Positions 47,295 to 55,647 of a stretch of 64,000 bases of DNA are shown one piece after another. The position numbers and the translations under genes were made by a program. Location: assembly GCA_028726465.1 (NCBI GenBank), contig JAQYQB010000012.1, positions 62,001-126,000 of the forward strand, given 5' to 3'. Origin of the DNA: Mycobacteriaceae bacterium. Lineage in GTDB: Bacteria; Actinomycetota; Actinomycetes; Mycobacteriales; Mycobacteriaceae. Under the pieces are notes generated by a model. That model was not told the origin of the DNA. It searched no databases and saw only the letters and a list, made by a program, of their open reading frames with translations. Each line of letters starts with the position of its first letter. Position 1 is the stretch's first letter.

Positions 47295-47947
47295 ACCGTC
47301 AGACGGCCCGACAGGGCGCGCGAGAGCGTCAGCTCGTCCACGAATTCCAGGTCGCCGCCCAGCGGCATGCCGGAGGCCAGGCGGGTTATCCGCAGGTCCG
47401 GGAAGTCCTTGAGCAGGCGCACCAGGTAGGAGGCGGTGGCCTCGCCCTCCGTGTTCGGGTCGGTGGCCAGGATGACTTCCTTGATCTCCGGCGTGGAGTC
47501 GTACTGCGGGTTCTCCTCCGTGGAGTCCGCGAGCTCCCGGTCGGGCAGCACGCCGCCGATGCGCTGCAGCAGCTGGGAGATGTTCAGGTCTTTCGGGCCG
47601 ATATTGGCCAACGGATCCAGCGCCCCGCCCAGCACGTGGTAGCGCCCCTCGTATTCGCCGGTGCGCTCGATGACCTGGATGTCCTTCGGCTCCTCCACCA
47701 CGCAGATGGTGCTGCGGTCGCGCTGCGAGTTCACGCAGATGCGGCAGACCGATTCCCGGGAGATATTGCAGCAAATCCGGCAGAAGGTCACCCCGTCGCG
47801 CACGGCGGCCAGCGCGTTGCGCAGTCGCTCGATGTCCTCGGGTTCCATGTGCAGAATGTGAAACGCGATCCGCTGCGCGCTCTTCGGGCCCACGCCCGGC
47901 AGCCGGGAGAGCTCGTCGATGAGATCCTGCAAAGGTCCTTCAAACAC
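47291..47947 (-). CDS. recR: Recombination mediator RecR
   Basis: Acts with RecF/RecO to load RecA on gapped DNA; 218 residues. Helix-hairpin-helix [16 protein letters not shown] (about 13-28), C4 zinc finger [16 protein letters not shown] (about 56-71) and Toprim segment (VVEEPKDIQ to [12 protein letters not shown]) are all complete. GTG 47947 is the start, with TAGGTC eight bases upstream and no strong ribosome binding site. It is downstream of ybaB and dnaX, the usual bacterial grouping, but a terminator lies between ybaB and recR. Confidence 0.96.
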   Translation of the reverse strand: MFEGPLQDLIDELSRLPGVGPKSAQRIAFHILHMEPEDIERLRNALAAVRDGVTFCRICCNISRESVCRICVNSQRDRSTICVVEEPKDIQVIERTGEYEGRYHVLGGALDPLANIGPKDLNISQLLQRIGGVLPDRELADSTEENPQYDSTPEIKEVILATDPNTEGEATASYLVRLLKDFPDLRITRLASGMPLGGDLEFVDELTLSRALSGRLTV

Positions 47948-47992
47948 CGGGCACCGACCTACTTTCTTTACTCCGGGAAAGGCAACGAGAAC

Positions 47993-48038
47993 AAGAATAA
48001 GGCCGCAGCCTGCTTTTTCCCAAAAGCAAACCGCGGCC
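47993..48038 (-). terminator. Terminator between ybaB and recR
   Basis: Outer stem GGCCGC (48001-48006) with GCGGCC (48033-48038) and inner stem GCTTTT/AAAAGC; on the minus strand it is followed by TTATTCTT. It should end dnaX-independent ybaB transcripts 37 bp after the stop, giving recR its own promoter. Confidence 0.75.
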
Positions 48039-48074
48039 CGGTAAGACGGCTACGTCACGCAGCCGGGGGCAAGA

Positions 48075-48422
48075 CTAACCCATCAGGTTGCCCATGTCGC
48101 CCGCGCCGCCGCCCATGCCCTGGGACAGCGGGCCGATCTTTTCCTGGGCCAGCTCGCCGGCCTTCTGGTGGGCGTCCTTGAAGGCACCGATGACCAGGTC
48201 CTGCAGGGTCTCCACGTCCTCCGGGTCCACGACGGACTTGTCGATCTTCAGGTCCTTGAGCTCCGCGCCACCGGTCATGGTGCAGGTCACCAGGCCGTTG
48301 CCGGCGGTGCCCTCGACCTCAGAAGCCAGGATTTCTTCCTGGGCCTTCTGCAGTTCGGCCTGCACGCGGGCGGCCTGGGCGATCAGTTCATTCATGTCTG
48401 CGGGTTGATCCGGCTGGGTCAT
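48075..48422 (-). CDS. YbaB/EbfC family nucleoid-associated protein
   Basis: 115 residues, the small DNA-binding dimer that accompanies dnaX and recR in most bacteria. The N-terminal helix (MNELIAQAARVQAELQKAQEE, shown in part) and central strands (VEGTAGNGLVTCTMTGGAEL) match the family. The C-terminus is Gly/Met-rich (MGGGAGDMGNLMG). AAAGGC lies about eight bases before ATG 48422. Confidence 0.93.
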   Translation of the reverse strand: MTQPDQPADMNELIAQAARVQAELQKAQEEILASEVEGTAGNGLVTCTMTGGAELKDLKIDKSVVDPEDVETLQDLVIGAFKDAHQKAGELAQEKIGPLSQGMGGGAGDMGNLMG

Positions 48423-48520
48423 GGCTATGCCTTTCTCTCAAGAAATTTAGGGATAAATTCGCCAGTGCCCGAGTCTACCGCCAAAACTCGGGCGTTGAAG
48501 AGGCTGCGTGCCCCTGATCG

Positions 48521-51106
48521 CTACAAGCGACGCGCCCCCAGCTGATCGCTGAGCAGCTCCATCGCCACCTCCAAAGCACTGCGGTGGTCGCGCTCCCCGG
48601 TCTCCTGGGCCGCGGCCGCCATCATCTGCTCTTCCTCGTCCCGCAGCGCCGCCGCGTCCTGTGGGCCGGGCTGGCCTTGCGCCTGGCCCTGCTGCGGGGC
48701 CGCTGGCTGACCGGCCGGTTGTTGCGGCACGTAATCGTCTTCCGGCGGGACGCCGTAGCCTTCCTCCGGGCCCGGGTCCGGCGGCAGCGGCACCCCGTTG
48801 CTGAAGGTGTTGGCATCGCGCTTTTTCGCCTGCGCCGCTGCCTGCTGAATGCGGTCCTGCCAGCTCGGGCGCGCGTTAGCGGCATTCCCTCCGCCGGCGC
48901 CCGCACCTGCACCCGCACTGGGACCCTGCGCGGTGGGCGCGGCGGGCGGGGCCTGTTGGGGCTGCGGGGACGGTGCTGTCCCCGACTCTTCCGGCCCGCC
49001 TAAAGGCCGTGGGCTGCCCCAGCCAGAATTATCCGCGGGTTGCGGTTCGGGCGTGGGGGCAGCAGAGCTAGGCCTCTCGGACTCCTGATCGTCGCTGGAT
49101 TCGCGCTGGTTTTTCTGCGGGTCCCAGGCCGGCTTGGCGCCCGGCTGGGCGTTGAAGCCCTGCTGGACGGGGTCGGTTCCGACCACGCACTCGATGCCGA
49201 GCTCGACCTGGTATTCCTCGCGCAGGACCCGCTGCAGGTCCCCGGCGTTTTCCGGGGCGTTCAAGCGCTGCGCCAGCGCCCCGGTGGTGTGTCCTAAGAC
49301 CAAGGTGTTGTCCCGGATGCCCAGCACGCGCGCCTCGGTCAGCATGATCTCGGCGACCTTGTTGGTCGCGCCCACGCGCTCGCGCAACGTGGCCCACTGG
49401 TTCCGGATAGCCGCGGTCAGCTCCTCCGGGTCGGAAGCCTGCGCCTGCTCCGGTGCCGATTCCGCGGCCTGCCCAGACTGCTCGGCGTTATCCTCCTGCT
49501 CAGCGGGCTCCGCTTCCGGGCGCTCCGGCTGCTCGGTCGGCTGCGGCGCTTGCTCCGGCTCCGCGTCCGCGCCGTTCGTCGCCTGCGCGGCCGGGGCCTG
49601 TTCCTGGTGGGGCTGCTCCTGCTGCGCGTCAGCCGCTGCGGCTTCCGCCGGTTGCTCACCCGGGTGCTCGGCAGGCACCGGCTTTTCGACGTGGACCGGT
49701 GCCGGTTCCTGTGCGGGTGTTGGTTCGGATCCGTGGTCCTGGTTGCCCTGGGCCTGAGAGCTTGGGGCCGGAGAGTTTTGGGCCTGGGTGCCGTGGGCTT
49801 GGGCGTCGCGGTTTTGAGCGTTGCCCTGCTGCTGGCGCTCCCGGCGGGCGGCTGCGATTCGAGCGGCGGTGGCCGCGGCGGCTGCCGCGCCCTCCTGGGC
49901 GGAGCCGGCGGGCCGGGACTGGGCCTGCTGTGGTTGCTGCTGCGGCTGGCCGGACTGGGCCGCCGGGTGGGGCTGGCCGCTGGTGGTCGGCGCCGCGGGG
50001 CCGACTGCCGGGCGGGCGGCGGAGACCAGGTGAGCGCAGAGGATCTCCAGCAGCAGGCGCGGCGAGGTCGCCCCGCGCAGGCCGGCGATCTGCTCGCTGA
50101 CGGTCTCGGCCAGAAAGACCAGGTGGTCGCCGCTGAAGCGCTGCGCCTGATCGGTTAGCACCTCGGCGCGGTCGGCGGGGGCGTCGACCAGGCCGGCGGA
50201 GATGGCGTCCGGGACGGCTTGGAGCACCATGAGATCGCGCAGGCGGTCCAGCAGATCGACGGCGAAACGGCGCGGCTCGTGGCCGGCCTCAATGACGTGG
50301 TCGACCAGCTGGAACAGGGCGGTCTTGTCGCCGCTGGCCAGGGCGGCGACGGCGTCGTCGATGAGGGTGATGTCCGTGACGCCCAGCAGCGGGCGGGCGA
50401 GCTCGTAGGTCAGGCCGTCCGGGCCGGCGCCGGCCAGCAGCTGGTCCAGAATGGAGAGGGTGTCACGCGGGGAGCCGCCGCCGGCCTGGATGACCATGGG
50501 GTAGACGGAGTCTTCGACCTGCACGCCCTCGGCGGCGACGGTGCGCTGCAGCAGCCCCTTCATCGCCGGCGGGGTCAGCAGCCGGAAGGGATAGTGGTGG
50601 GTACGCGAGCGGATGGTGCCGATGATCTTTTCCGGCTCCGTGGTCGCGAAGATGAAGATGACGTGCTCCGGCGGCTCCTCAACCACCTTGAGCAGGGCGT
50701 TCGCACCCGAGGCGGAGATCATATGCGCCTCGTCGATGATGAAGATACGGTAGCGGGACTCCGCCGGGGCGTAGTAGGCGCGGTCGCGCAGCTCACGCAT
50801 GTCCTCCACGCCGTTGTGGGAGGCGGCATCCAGCTCAGTGACGTCCAGGTTGCCCGGCCCACCCGGGGCCAGGGAGACGCAGGACTCGCAGACCCCGCAC
50901 GGGGTGGAGGTGGGCCCTTCCACGCAGTTGAGCGAGCGCGCCATGATGCGCGCCGAGGAGGTCTTGCCGCAGCCCCGCGGCCCGGAAAACAGGTAGGCGT
51001 GGTTGATGCGCCCCGAGTCCAGGGCAGCCGACAACGGGGTGGTGACCTGTTCTTGGCCTACCACCTCGGAGAAACTTGCGGGACGATATTTCCGGTAAAG
51101 AGCCAC
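48521..51106 (-). CDS. dnaX: DNA polymerase III subunits gamma and tau
   Basis: Clamp-loader ATPase, 861 residues. Walker A GPRGCGKTSSA (about 43-53), the zinc module with C..CGVCESC (about 64-79), Walker B FIIDEAHMIS (about 118-127) and sensor I FATTEPEKI lie in the N-terminal 370 residues. A long Gln/Pro/Ala-rich linker (about 380-560) and a tau C-terminal domain follow (about 565-640), then a low-complexity tail. No obvious slippery heptamer for a short gamma form was seen near the end of the ATPase part. GTG 51106 lies seven bases after TAGGAT, a leaderless start. Confidence 0.95.
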   Translation of the reverse strand: MALYRKYRPASFSEVVGQEQVTTPLSAALDSGRINHAYLFSGPRGCGKTSSARIMARSLNCVEGPTSTPCGVCESCVSLAPGGPGNLDVTELDAASHNGVEDMRELRDRAYYAPAESRYRIFIIDEAHMISASGANALLKVVEEPPEHVIFIFATTEPEKIIGTIRSRTHHYPFRLLTPPAMKGLLQRTVAAEGVQVEDSVYPMVIQAGGGSPRDTLSILDQLLAGAGPDGLTYELARPLLGVTDITLIDDAVAALASGDKTALFQLVDHVIEAGHEPRRFAVDLLDRLRDLMVLQAVPDAISAGLVDAPADRAEVLTDQAQRFSGDHLVFLAETVSEQIAGLRGATSPRLLLEILCAHLVSAARPAVGPAAPTTSGQPHPAAQSGQPQQQPQQAQSRPAGSAQEGAAAAAATAARIAAARRERQQQGNAQNRDAQAHGTQAQNSPAPSSQAQGNQDHGSEPTPAQEPAPVHVEKPVPAEHPGEQPAEAAAADAQQEQPHQEQAPAAQATNGADAEPEQAPQPTEQPERPEAEPAEQEDNAEQSGQAAESAPEQAQASDPEELTAAIRNQWATLRERVGATNKVAEIMLTEARVLGIRDNTLVLGHTTGALAQRLNAPENAGDLQRVLREEYQVELGIECVVGTDPVQQGFNAQPGAKPAWDPQKNQRESSDDQESERPSSAAPTPEPQPADNSGWGSPRPLGGPEESGTAPSPQPQQAPPAAPTAQGPSAGAGAGAGGGNAANARPSWQDRIQQAAAQAKKRDANTFSNGVPLPPDPGPEEGYGVPPEDDYVPQQPAGQPAAPQQGQAQGQPGPQDAAALRDEEEQMMAAAAQETGERDHRSALEVAMELLSDQLGARRL

Positions 51107-51123
51107 GCCGTAAATCCTACCGC

Positions 51124-51705
51124 TTAGCCATCGGCCCGGGAGAAGTCGAGCAGGTCAATCCCGCCGTCGGCGACTGCCTGCTGGAAAGGCCCCACGCCTT
51201 CGTCGGCGGCGTAGGAGTATTCGGCGTCGGTGAGCACCAGCAGCTGGCAGATCAGCGTCAGGCGTTTGTCCTCTGCCACCTGCGGGGTCTGCCCGCCCCA
51301 GAGGTAGGGGGCGATGAGCAGCCCGTGCCGGGCCGTGACGGATTCGTCGCGCTCCAGGGCGCTGCCCGCGGCCATGTTCGGCAGTAGGACGCCGGGCTGG
51401 GCCGGGATGACCCCGGCCGCCGCCGCAATCTGATCCGCGGCAGCCTGCACCGCCGCCGCCACCGTGGCGGGGTTCGTCCGGCCCACGGCCAGCAGCTCAC
51501 AGCGCACGTCGACGCCATCGTCGGCGCGCTGCAGGCCGGTATCAACCTGGCTAAAGCCCACGGTCACCGCCAGCGCCTGGCCGTCGCCGAGCTCGGCGGT
51601 TCCGATCCGCCAGCGGGTGCCACCGTCAGCGGAGGAGACGTCGCGGAACTCCAGGGAGGCCGGGATTACTTGATCGAGCCAATACGCAATTTCCGTGTTG
51701 TTAAT
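51124..51705 (-). CDS. SUFU-like conserved protein, probable ATT start codon
   Basis: About 193 residues. Frame content is good from the codon at 51705 onward: NNTEIAYWLDQVIPASLEFR and RWRIGTAEL, continuing into VTVGFSQVDTGLQ. The C-terminus (LTLICQLLVLTDAEYSYA, then GGIDLLDFSR) resembles the suppressor-of-fused (SUFU) domain of bacterial proteins, function unknown. No ATG, GTG or TTG occurs in frame before GTG 51567, which would truncate the domain. An ATT at 51705 lies four bases after the aspT stop with GGGGGC about eight bases upstream. I infer ATT initiation by coupling to aspT. Confidence 0.6.
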   Translation of the reverse strand: MNNTEIAYWLDQVIPASLEFRDVSSADGGTRWRIGTAELGDGQALAVTVGFSQVDTGLQRADDGVDVRCELLAVGRTNPATVAAAVQAAADQIAAAAGVIPAQPGVLLPNMAAGSALERDESVTARHGLLIAPYLWGGQTPQVAEDKRLTLICQLLVLTDAEYSYAADEGVGPFQQAVADGGIDLLDFSRADG

Positions 51706-51709
51706 TGCG

Positions 51710-52981
51710 CTACGCCCCCAGCTTCTCGAGGGCGGCCAGAAGCACGCAGACGGCCACGCCGTCCATGGCGGCCTCGACCTCTTCCAGCGGCGGCATCGAC
51801 GGCGCCAGGCGGATGTTGCGGTCGTTCGGGTCCTGGCCCAGCGGGAAGGAGGAACCGGCCGGGGTCAGCACAATGCCGGCCTCCTTGGCCAGCTCCCACA
51901 CGCGGGTGGCGGTGCCGTCGATGACGTCCAGGGAGACGAAGTAGCCGCCGGTGGGCTTGGTCCACTGCGCGACCTCGTACTTGCCCAGGCGCTCGTCCAG
52001 GATGCGGAGCACGGCCTCGAACTTCGGGGCCAGCAGCGCGGCGTGGCGGCGCATGACCGCGCGCACGCCCTCGGCGGAGCCGAAGAACTCCGCGTGGGCG
52101 AGCTGGTTGACCTTGTTCGGGCCGATGCCGCGCTTGCCGGCGATCGACTTGAACCAGTCGAGATTCGCCTCGGAGGAAGCCACGAAGCCCACGCCGGAGC
52201 CGGCGAAGGTGATCTTGGAGGTCGAAGAGAAAACGAAGAAGCGGTTGGGGTTGCCCACCTCGCGGGACAGACCCAGCACGTCGATGATCTCCGGGAATTC
52301 GTCGGTCAGCGTGTGGACCGCGTAGGCGCTGTCCCACATGATGCGGAAGTCTGGGGCGGCCGTGTCCATGGAGGCCAGCTCGCGCACGACCTCCTCGGTG
52401 AAGGTAACGCCCGAAGGATTGGAGAACATCGGCACGGCCCACATGCCCTTGACCTGCGGGTCCTTGACCAGCTCGCGGATGGCCTCCACGTCCGGGCCAT
52501 CTTCCAGCATGGGCACGGTGACCATCTCAAAGCCGAAGCGCTCCGTGATGCCGTGGTGGCGGTCGTAGCCCGGCACCGGGCAAATCCACTTGATCGTGTC
52601 TTCCTGACTCCACGGGCGCTCCGAGTCGTTGGTGCCGAAGGTGTAGGCCCAGGAGATGACGTCGAACTCGAAGTTCAGGGAGGAAGAGTCCCCGGCCATT
52701 AACAGGTCCGGGTTGATGCCCAGCAGCTTGCCCCACAGCTGGCGGATATCAACGATGCCCTGCAGGTTGCCGTAGTTGCGCACATCCGCGCCGGTGGCGT
52801 CGGTGTAGTTGTTGCGGCCCGGCAGCTCCAGCAGGTCCTCGGACAGCGCCAGCTGCTCCTTGGAGGGCTTGCCCCTAGTCAGATCCAGTTTCAGGCCCTT
52901 GGCCTTCAAATCTTCGTAATCGGCACGAATCTGAGTTGCTAGTTCGGCGCGCTCTGCCGCGCCCAAATCTAGAAGAGACAT
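51710..52981 (-). CDS. aspT: Aspartate aminotransferase, AspT (class I/II, Rv3722c-type)
   Basis: PLP-dependent aminotransferase of the large actinobacterial AspT branch, 423 residues. It makes aspartate from oxaloacetate and glutamate, feeding lysC/asd. The PLP lysine is in FSSTSKITFAGSGVGF (about 250-265), with Asn/Pro in FSNPSGVTF and the cofactor Tyr in WDSAYAVH. ATG 52981 is the start. C. glutamicum has aspT beside dnaX. The next gene begins four bases after its stop. Confidence 0.94.
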   Translation of the reverse strand: MSLLDLGAAERAELATQIRADYEDLKAKGLKLDLTRGKPSKEQLALSEDLLELPGRNNYTDATGADVRNYGNLQGIVDIRQLWGKLLGINPDLLMAGDSSSLNFEFDVISWAYTFGTNDSERPWSQEDTIKWICPVPGYDRHHGITERFGFEMVTVPMLEDGPDVEAIRELVKDPQVKGMWAVPMFSNPSGVTFTEEVVRELASMDTAAPDFRIMWDSAYAVHTLTDEFPEIIDVLGLSREVGNPNRFFVFSSTSKITFAGSGVGFVASSEANLDWFKSIAGKRGIGPNKVNQLAHAEFFGSAEGVRAVMRRHAALLAPKFEAVLRILDERLGKYEVAQWTKPTGGYFVSLDVIDGTATRVWELAKEAGIVLTPAGSSFPLGQDPNDRNIRLAPSMPPLEEVEAAMDGVAVCVLLAALEKLGA

Positions 52982-53073
52982 AGGAGCTAGTCTGCCTACC
53001 TTCCGGTATCCGAGGAGAGATCAGTGATTGCTTATTGGCCCCCTAGCATAGCGCCGCCTACGTGATTTAGCAC

Positions 53074-53802
53074 TCAGCTGCGGGCGAGTTTAACCCTATC
53101 CGCACTACCCGCCCAGCGTGTGCGGGACCGCTGGATACTCACGCCGGCCGCCACTACCCCCACCACGGCTACCGGGATACAAAAGAGGAATACCCCCGGC
53201 AGCGGCGCGGGCACGGAAATGCCCAGCACCTGGTCGATGAACCACGCGACGGCGATGGCAACCGCGATACCGGCGAAGACCACCACCCACTGCGCGCGGG
53301 CCGAGCGGCGGGCGCGCACCGCGCCCAGCCCCACCCCGACGAGCGCGGCGGCTAAGAAGATGGTGAAGACCACCAGGAGAGTCAGGACCACCTCGCGCCC
53401 GCCTACCCCGGCGTCGGGGACGATATAGGGCTGCCCATTGGTATCGAGCCATTCCACCGGGCCGGAGGTGACGATGAAGCTGTCGTAGCCGGAGTAATAC
53501 GGCGAGTCATCCTGCATGACAAACATCGCCACACCAAGCACGCCCGCGGCCACCGCGGCTGCGACTACCGCGCACACAACCGCGGAACCCAACCAGCGGC
53601 CGGGTGCGACCTGGTAGTCGAGCAGGTGGGCCGAGTCCGCCGCGGCGAGGGTGAAAATCACGGTCGTGGCCACGACGGTCAGGATGGTCCACGACCCGCC
53701 GTCCATAAAAAGGAAGCGGCCGCCGGCGGCCAGCCCCAGGGCCACCGCCATGCACCCGATGATCAGCCACGGTTGGCTGGCGATAAATACTGGCATTTTC
53801 AT
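53074..53802 (-). CDS. Integral membrane protein, probable ABC permease partner
   Basis: 242 residues, six hydrophobic segments (about 8-32, 36-58, 72-97, 138-162, 172-195, 200-222) with an exposed loop between the third and fourth (DDSPYYSGYDSFIVTSGPVE). No named domain is evident. GGGGAGG precedes ATG 53802, two bases after the ATPase gene stop, so it is the third gene of a gntR-ABC operon and the likely membrane subunit. Confidence 0.75.
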   Translation of the reverse strand: MKMPVFIASQPWLIIGCMAVALGLAAGGRFLFMDGGSWTILTVVATTVIFTLAAADSAHLLDYQVAPGRWLGSAVVCAVVAAAVAAGVLGVAMFVMQDDSPYYSGYDSFIVTSGPVEWLDTNGQPYIVPDAGVGGREVVLTLLVVFTIFLAAALVGVGLGAVRARRSARAQWVVVFAGIAVAIAVAWFIDQVLGISVPAPLPGVFLFCIPVAVVGVVAAGVSIQRSRTRWAGSADRVKLARS

Positions 53803-53804
53803 TG

Positions 53805-54563
53805 TTATTCCTCCCCTTGTTTCTGCACCAGCGCACCCGCTACCGCTACGTCCAGCAGCTCACTGGCTTCGAGATACGTCACGTCTACGCCGCGGGACTG
53901 GGCAAAATCCCGGGCTGAGGCCGAAAGACCGGTACCCAGCACCACCCGACGGTGCCCACCCAGCGCCTTGTCGGATAGCACCGGCGCGTTGCCGATGACC
54001 TCCGCCACCGCCTCCGCCGGCCCGTTCAGCACGGGGTGGGTCTCGCGCAGTTCATCCATGGCCACAGGCTCCTGGGCGCGGAAATCGCACATGACCACCA
54101 CCGCATCAACCAGGCCCGCTAGATCCTGCGAGTGCTGGGAACTGACCCATACTTCGGCAGTTTCTGCGGCCTGCCGCAGCCGCTCCCGCACCTGGTTGCG
54201 GTGTGGGGCGTCCAAGCCGTTGAAGGGTTCGTCCAGTAGCAACACCGGTTTGCCGGCGGCCACTACGCTGCCGACGATGACCAGCTGGCGCTGGCCCACG
54301 CTCAGCTTTGCCAGCGGCGTGGTCGGGTCGAAGCCCAGCGTTTTCTCCGCTTCGCTCACGTCCAGCCCCTGCCAACCGCGCTGCACAGCGCGAAAATGGT
54401 CTCGGGGCGTGGTGCCGAAGAAGTGAATATCGGCGCTGGCTTGGCCGAAGGCCACATCGGGCTCCGTGCTGCGCCGGCGGAAAAACGTGGTCTTGCCGGA
54501 GCCGTTCGGCCCGATCAGCCCCACGATGGGCCGCGGGCTCCCCGTATCTTGCGTGCTAGTCAT
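53805..54563 (-). CDS. ABC transporter ATP-binding protein
   Basis: 252 residues. Walker A LIGPNGSGKTTFF (about 16-28), a variant signature LSVGQRQL (about 87-94), Walker B PVLLLDEPFNGLD (about 105-117) and the H-loop SSQHSQDL are present. The N-terminus is short, Walker A coming early, as in small YtrB-like exporters. Its start overlaps the GntR stop by four bases (ATGA). With the membrane protein it forms a YtrA-type regulated transporter, probably for envelope-active compounds. Confidence 0.88.
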   Translation of the reverse strand: MTSTQDTGSPRPIVGLIGPNGSGKTTFFRRRSTEPDVAFGQASADIHFFGTTPRDHFRAVQRGWQGLDVSEAEKTLGFDPTTPLAKLSVGQRQLVIVGSVVAAGKPVLLLDEPFNGLDAPHRNQVRERLRQAAETAEVWVSSQHSQDLAGLVDAVVVMCDFRAQEPVAMDELRETHPVLNGPAEAVAEVIGNAPVLSDKALGGHRRVVLGTGLSASARDFAQSRGVDVTYLEASELLDVAVAGALVQKQGEE

Positions 54564-54928
54564 GGCCTTAACTCCTTAGCGATCATCTGGGCGATATCGT
54601 CTTCCCCCAAGCCCAGGGCACTGGCCTCCGCCACCAGTGGGCGGACAAAGTCTTGGGCGAACGCCTTCTTCCGTTGGTCCCTAATGCGCTCCCGCGCCCC
54701 GGGCATGACAAACATCCCTCGTCCTCTCTGGCTCTCCACGAGCCCGGCTTGCGCCAGCGCCGTGAGCGCCTTCGATGCTGTCGTGGGCGTGACCTCATGA
54801 AAATTTGCTAGTTCGTGCGTCGACGGTGTCCTGTCGCCTTCGGGCAGCTGCCCGGACAAGATCATGCCGCGCAGCTCCTCCGCTATCTGCTGATAGATAG
54901 GGCGGGGATCCTTAGCCGTTATAGCCAT
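54560..54928 (-). CDS. GntR family regulator, YtrA subfamily
   Basis: 122 residues, the short GntR type: winged HTH (PIYQQIAEELRGMILSGQLP about 10-29, then TPTTASKALTALAQAGLVES) and a small C-terminal helical tail without a ligand domain. This is typical of YtrA regulators encoded with ABC genes. AAGGAAGGTG precedes ATG 54928; the frame opens further upstream to 55105 but spans the operator. It probably represses its own operon at the 54976-54999 palindrome. Confidence 0.9.
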   Translation of the reverse strand: MAITAKDPRPIYQQIAEELRGMILSGQLPEGDRTPSTHELANFHEVTPTTASKALTALAQAGLVESQRGRGMFVMPGARERIRDQRKKAFAQDFVRPLVAEASALGLGEDDIAQMIAKELRP

Positions 54929-54975
54929 CCCGTCACCTTCCTTGTCGTTCCCGCAGCAAACCGACCTACCAACAT

Positions 54976-54999
54976 GGTTTACTACGTAGGTAGTAAACC
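54976..54999. promoter_or_regulatory. 24-bp operator of the GntR-ABC operon
   Basis: GGTTTACTAC (54976-54985), GTAG, GTAGTAAACC (54990-54999): perfect 10-bp arms and a 4-bp spacer, 48-71 bp upstream of the regulator start. Its AT-rich arms would overlap the operon promoter. This form agrees with YtrA-type sites, which often contain GTTTACTA-like arms. Confidence 0.78.
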
Positions 55000-55048
55000 T
55001 AACCCAGACTGCCCACCCCGTCAAGACCCACAAGCGGACCAGACATAG

Positions 55049-55079
55049 AAAAAGGCCACCCGGCACTAACCGGATGGCC
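55049..55079 (-). terminator. Terminator downstream of SRP RNA
   Basis: GGCCACCCGG (55054-55063) pairs with CCGGATGGCC (55070-55079) with one mismatch. On the minus strand it is followed by TTTTT (55049-55053). Confidence 0.82.
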
Positions 55080-55092
55080 ACAAAAATTAAGG

Positions 55093-55180
55093 GGACCTCG
55101 CGCACCCGTCAGAGCCTGCTGACCCTTGCTGCATTCCTGCCCTGGGGGAGTTCACAGGATGGACGCCACGCGAGATCCTG
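55093..55180 (-). ncRNA. ffs: Signal recognition particle RNA, small (4.5S) type
   Basis: On the minus strand the apical core GGCAGGAATGCAGCAAGG is the conserved SRP54 (Ffh) binding hairpin. The outer arms pair (CGCGAG 55169-55174 with CTCGCG 55097-55102). The 3' end is followed by TTAATTTTT. The 5' end near 55180 is set by a promoter with TAGAGT (55187-55192). It makes the RNA of the particle that targets nascent membrane proteins. End points are uncertain by several bases. Confidence 0.9.
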
Positions 55181-55186
55181 CTCCAT

Positions 55187-55216
55187 ACTCTAGCCGGGAT
55201 TCCGGCGATAGTCCAA
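55187..55216 (-). promoter_or_regulatory. SRP RNA promoter
   Basis: Minus strand: TTGGAC (55211-55216), 18-base spacer, TAGAGT (55187-55192), placing the start near 55180. The remainder of the gap up to the tRNA-Ser (55217-55376) shows nothing I can name. Confidence 0.7.
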
Positions 55217-55376
55217 ACAGTCCACTCCCCGCCCAGGCGCCCACGCGCGCCACCACCACCGGCCCCAGCAACCACCCACCCGACAGACACCTTTATGGCC
55301 TTAGAACACCCACCCATTTCCCAAGCTGACCTGCCGATTTTGTCGCTACTTGCCGGGGCTGCTACAGTTTCTTCTC

Positions 55377-55465
55377 GGAGGATTCGACTAGCGGCCTATG
55401 TCACACGCCTGGAACGCGTGCGGGGCTCACGCCCCTCGTGGGTTCAAATCCCACATCCTCCGCCA
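55377..55465 (+). tRNA. tRNA-Ser (anticodon GGA)
   Basis: Acceptor GGAGGAT/ATCCTCC, anticodon stem CACGC/GCGTG with loop CTGGAAC giving GGA, and a long variable arm (GGGGCTCACGCCCC) typical of class II tRNAs. The T arm contains GGTTCAAATCC and CCA (55463-55465) is encoded. tRNA-Ser genes are common integration sites, and the following 1.3 kb look accessory. Confidence 0.95.
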
Positions 55466-55466
55466 C

Positions 55467-55500
55467 AACGCGCTTCACTTCGGTGAGGCGCGTTTTTCTT
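55467..55500 (+). terminator. Terminator after tRNA-Ser
   Basis: AACGCGC (55467-55473) with GCGCGTT (55488-55494), inner TCAC/GTGA closed by a TTCG tetraloop, followed by TTTTCTTT. The stretch 55501-55647 has no gene; near 55550-55600 CCCCTCGAAG and CTCGAAGGGG form an imperfect repeat. Confidence 0.9.
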
Positions 55501-55647
55501 TGCGCCAACTTGGGATAAGAGCTCTAGGTTCAGCAGCCGGACGACGATCCCCTCGAAGCCCCAGTGAGCGCGCCTTGCTCGAAGGGGACGATGATCCACA
55601 ACCACTACGTAGCTTCAGCCTAAACACCGATTTGGTCTGTCACATCT

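Noticed and set aside
48521..51106. Programmed frameshift for a short gamma form of dnaX
   Set aside because: The only A-rich run (GCGAAAAAGCGC, near 48820) is close to the C-terminus, not after the ATPase domains, and no stop is placed as needed.
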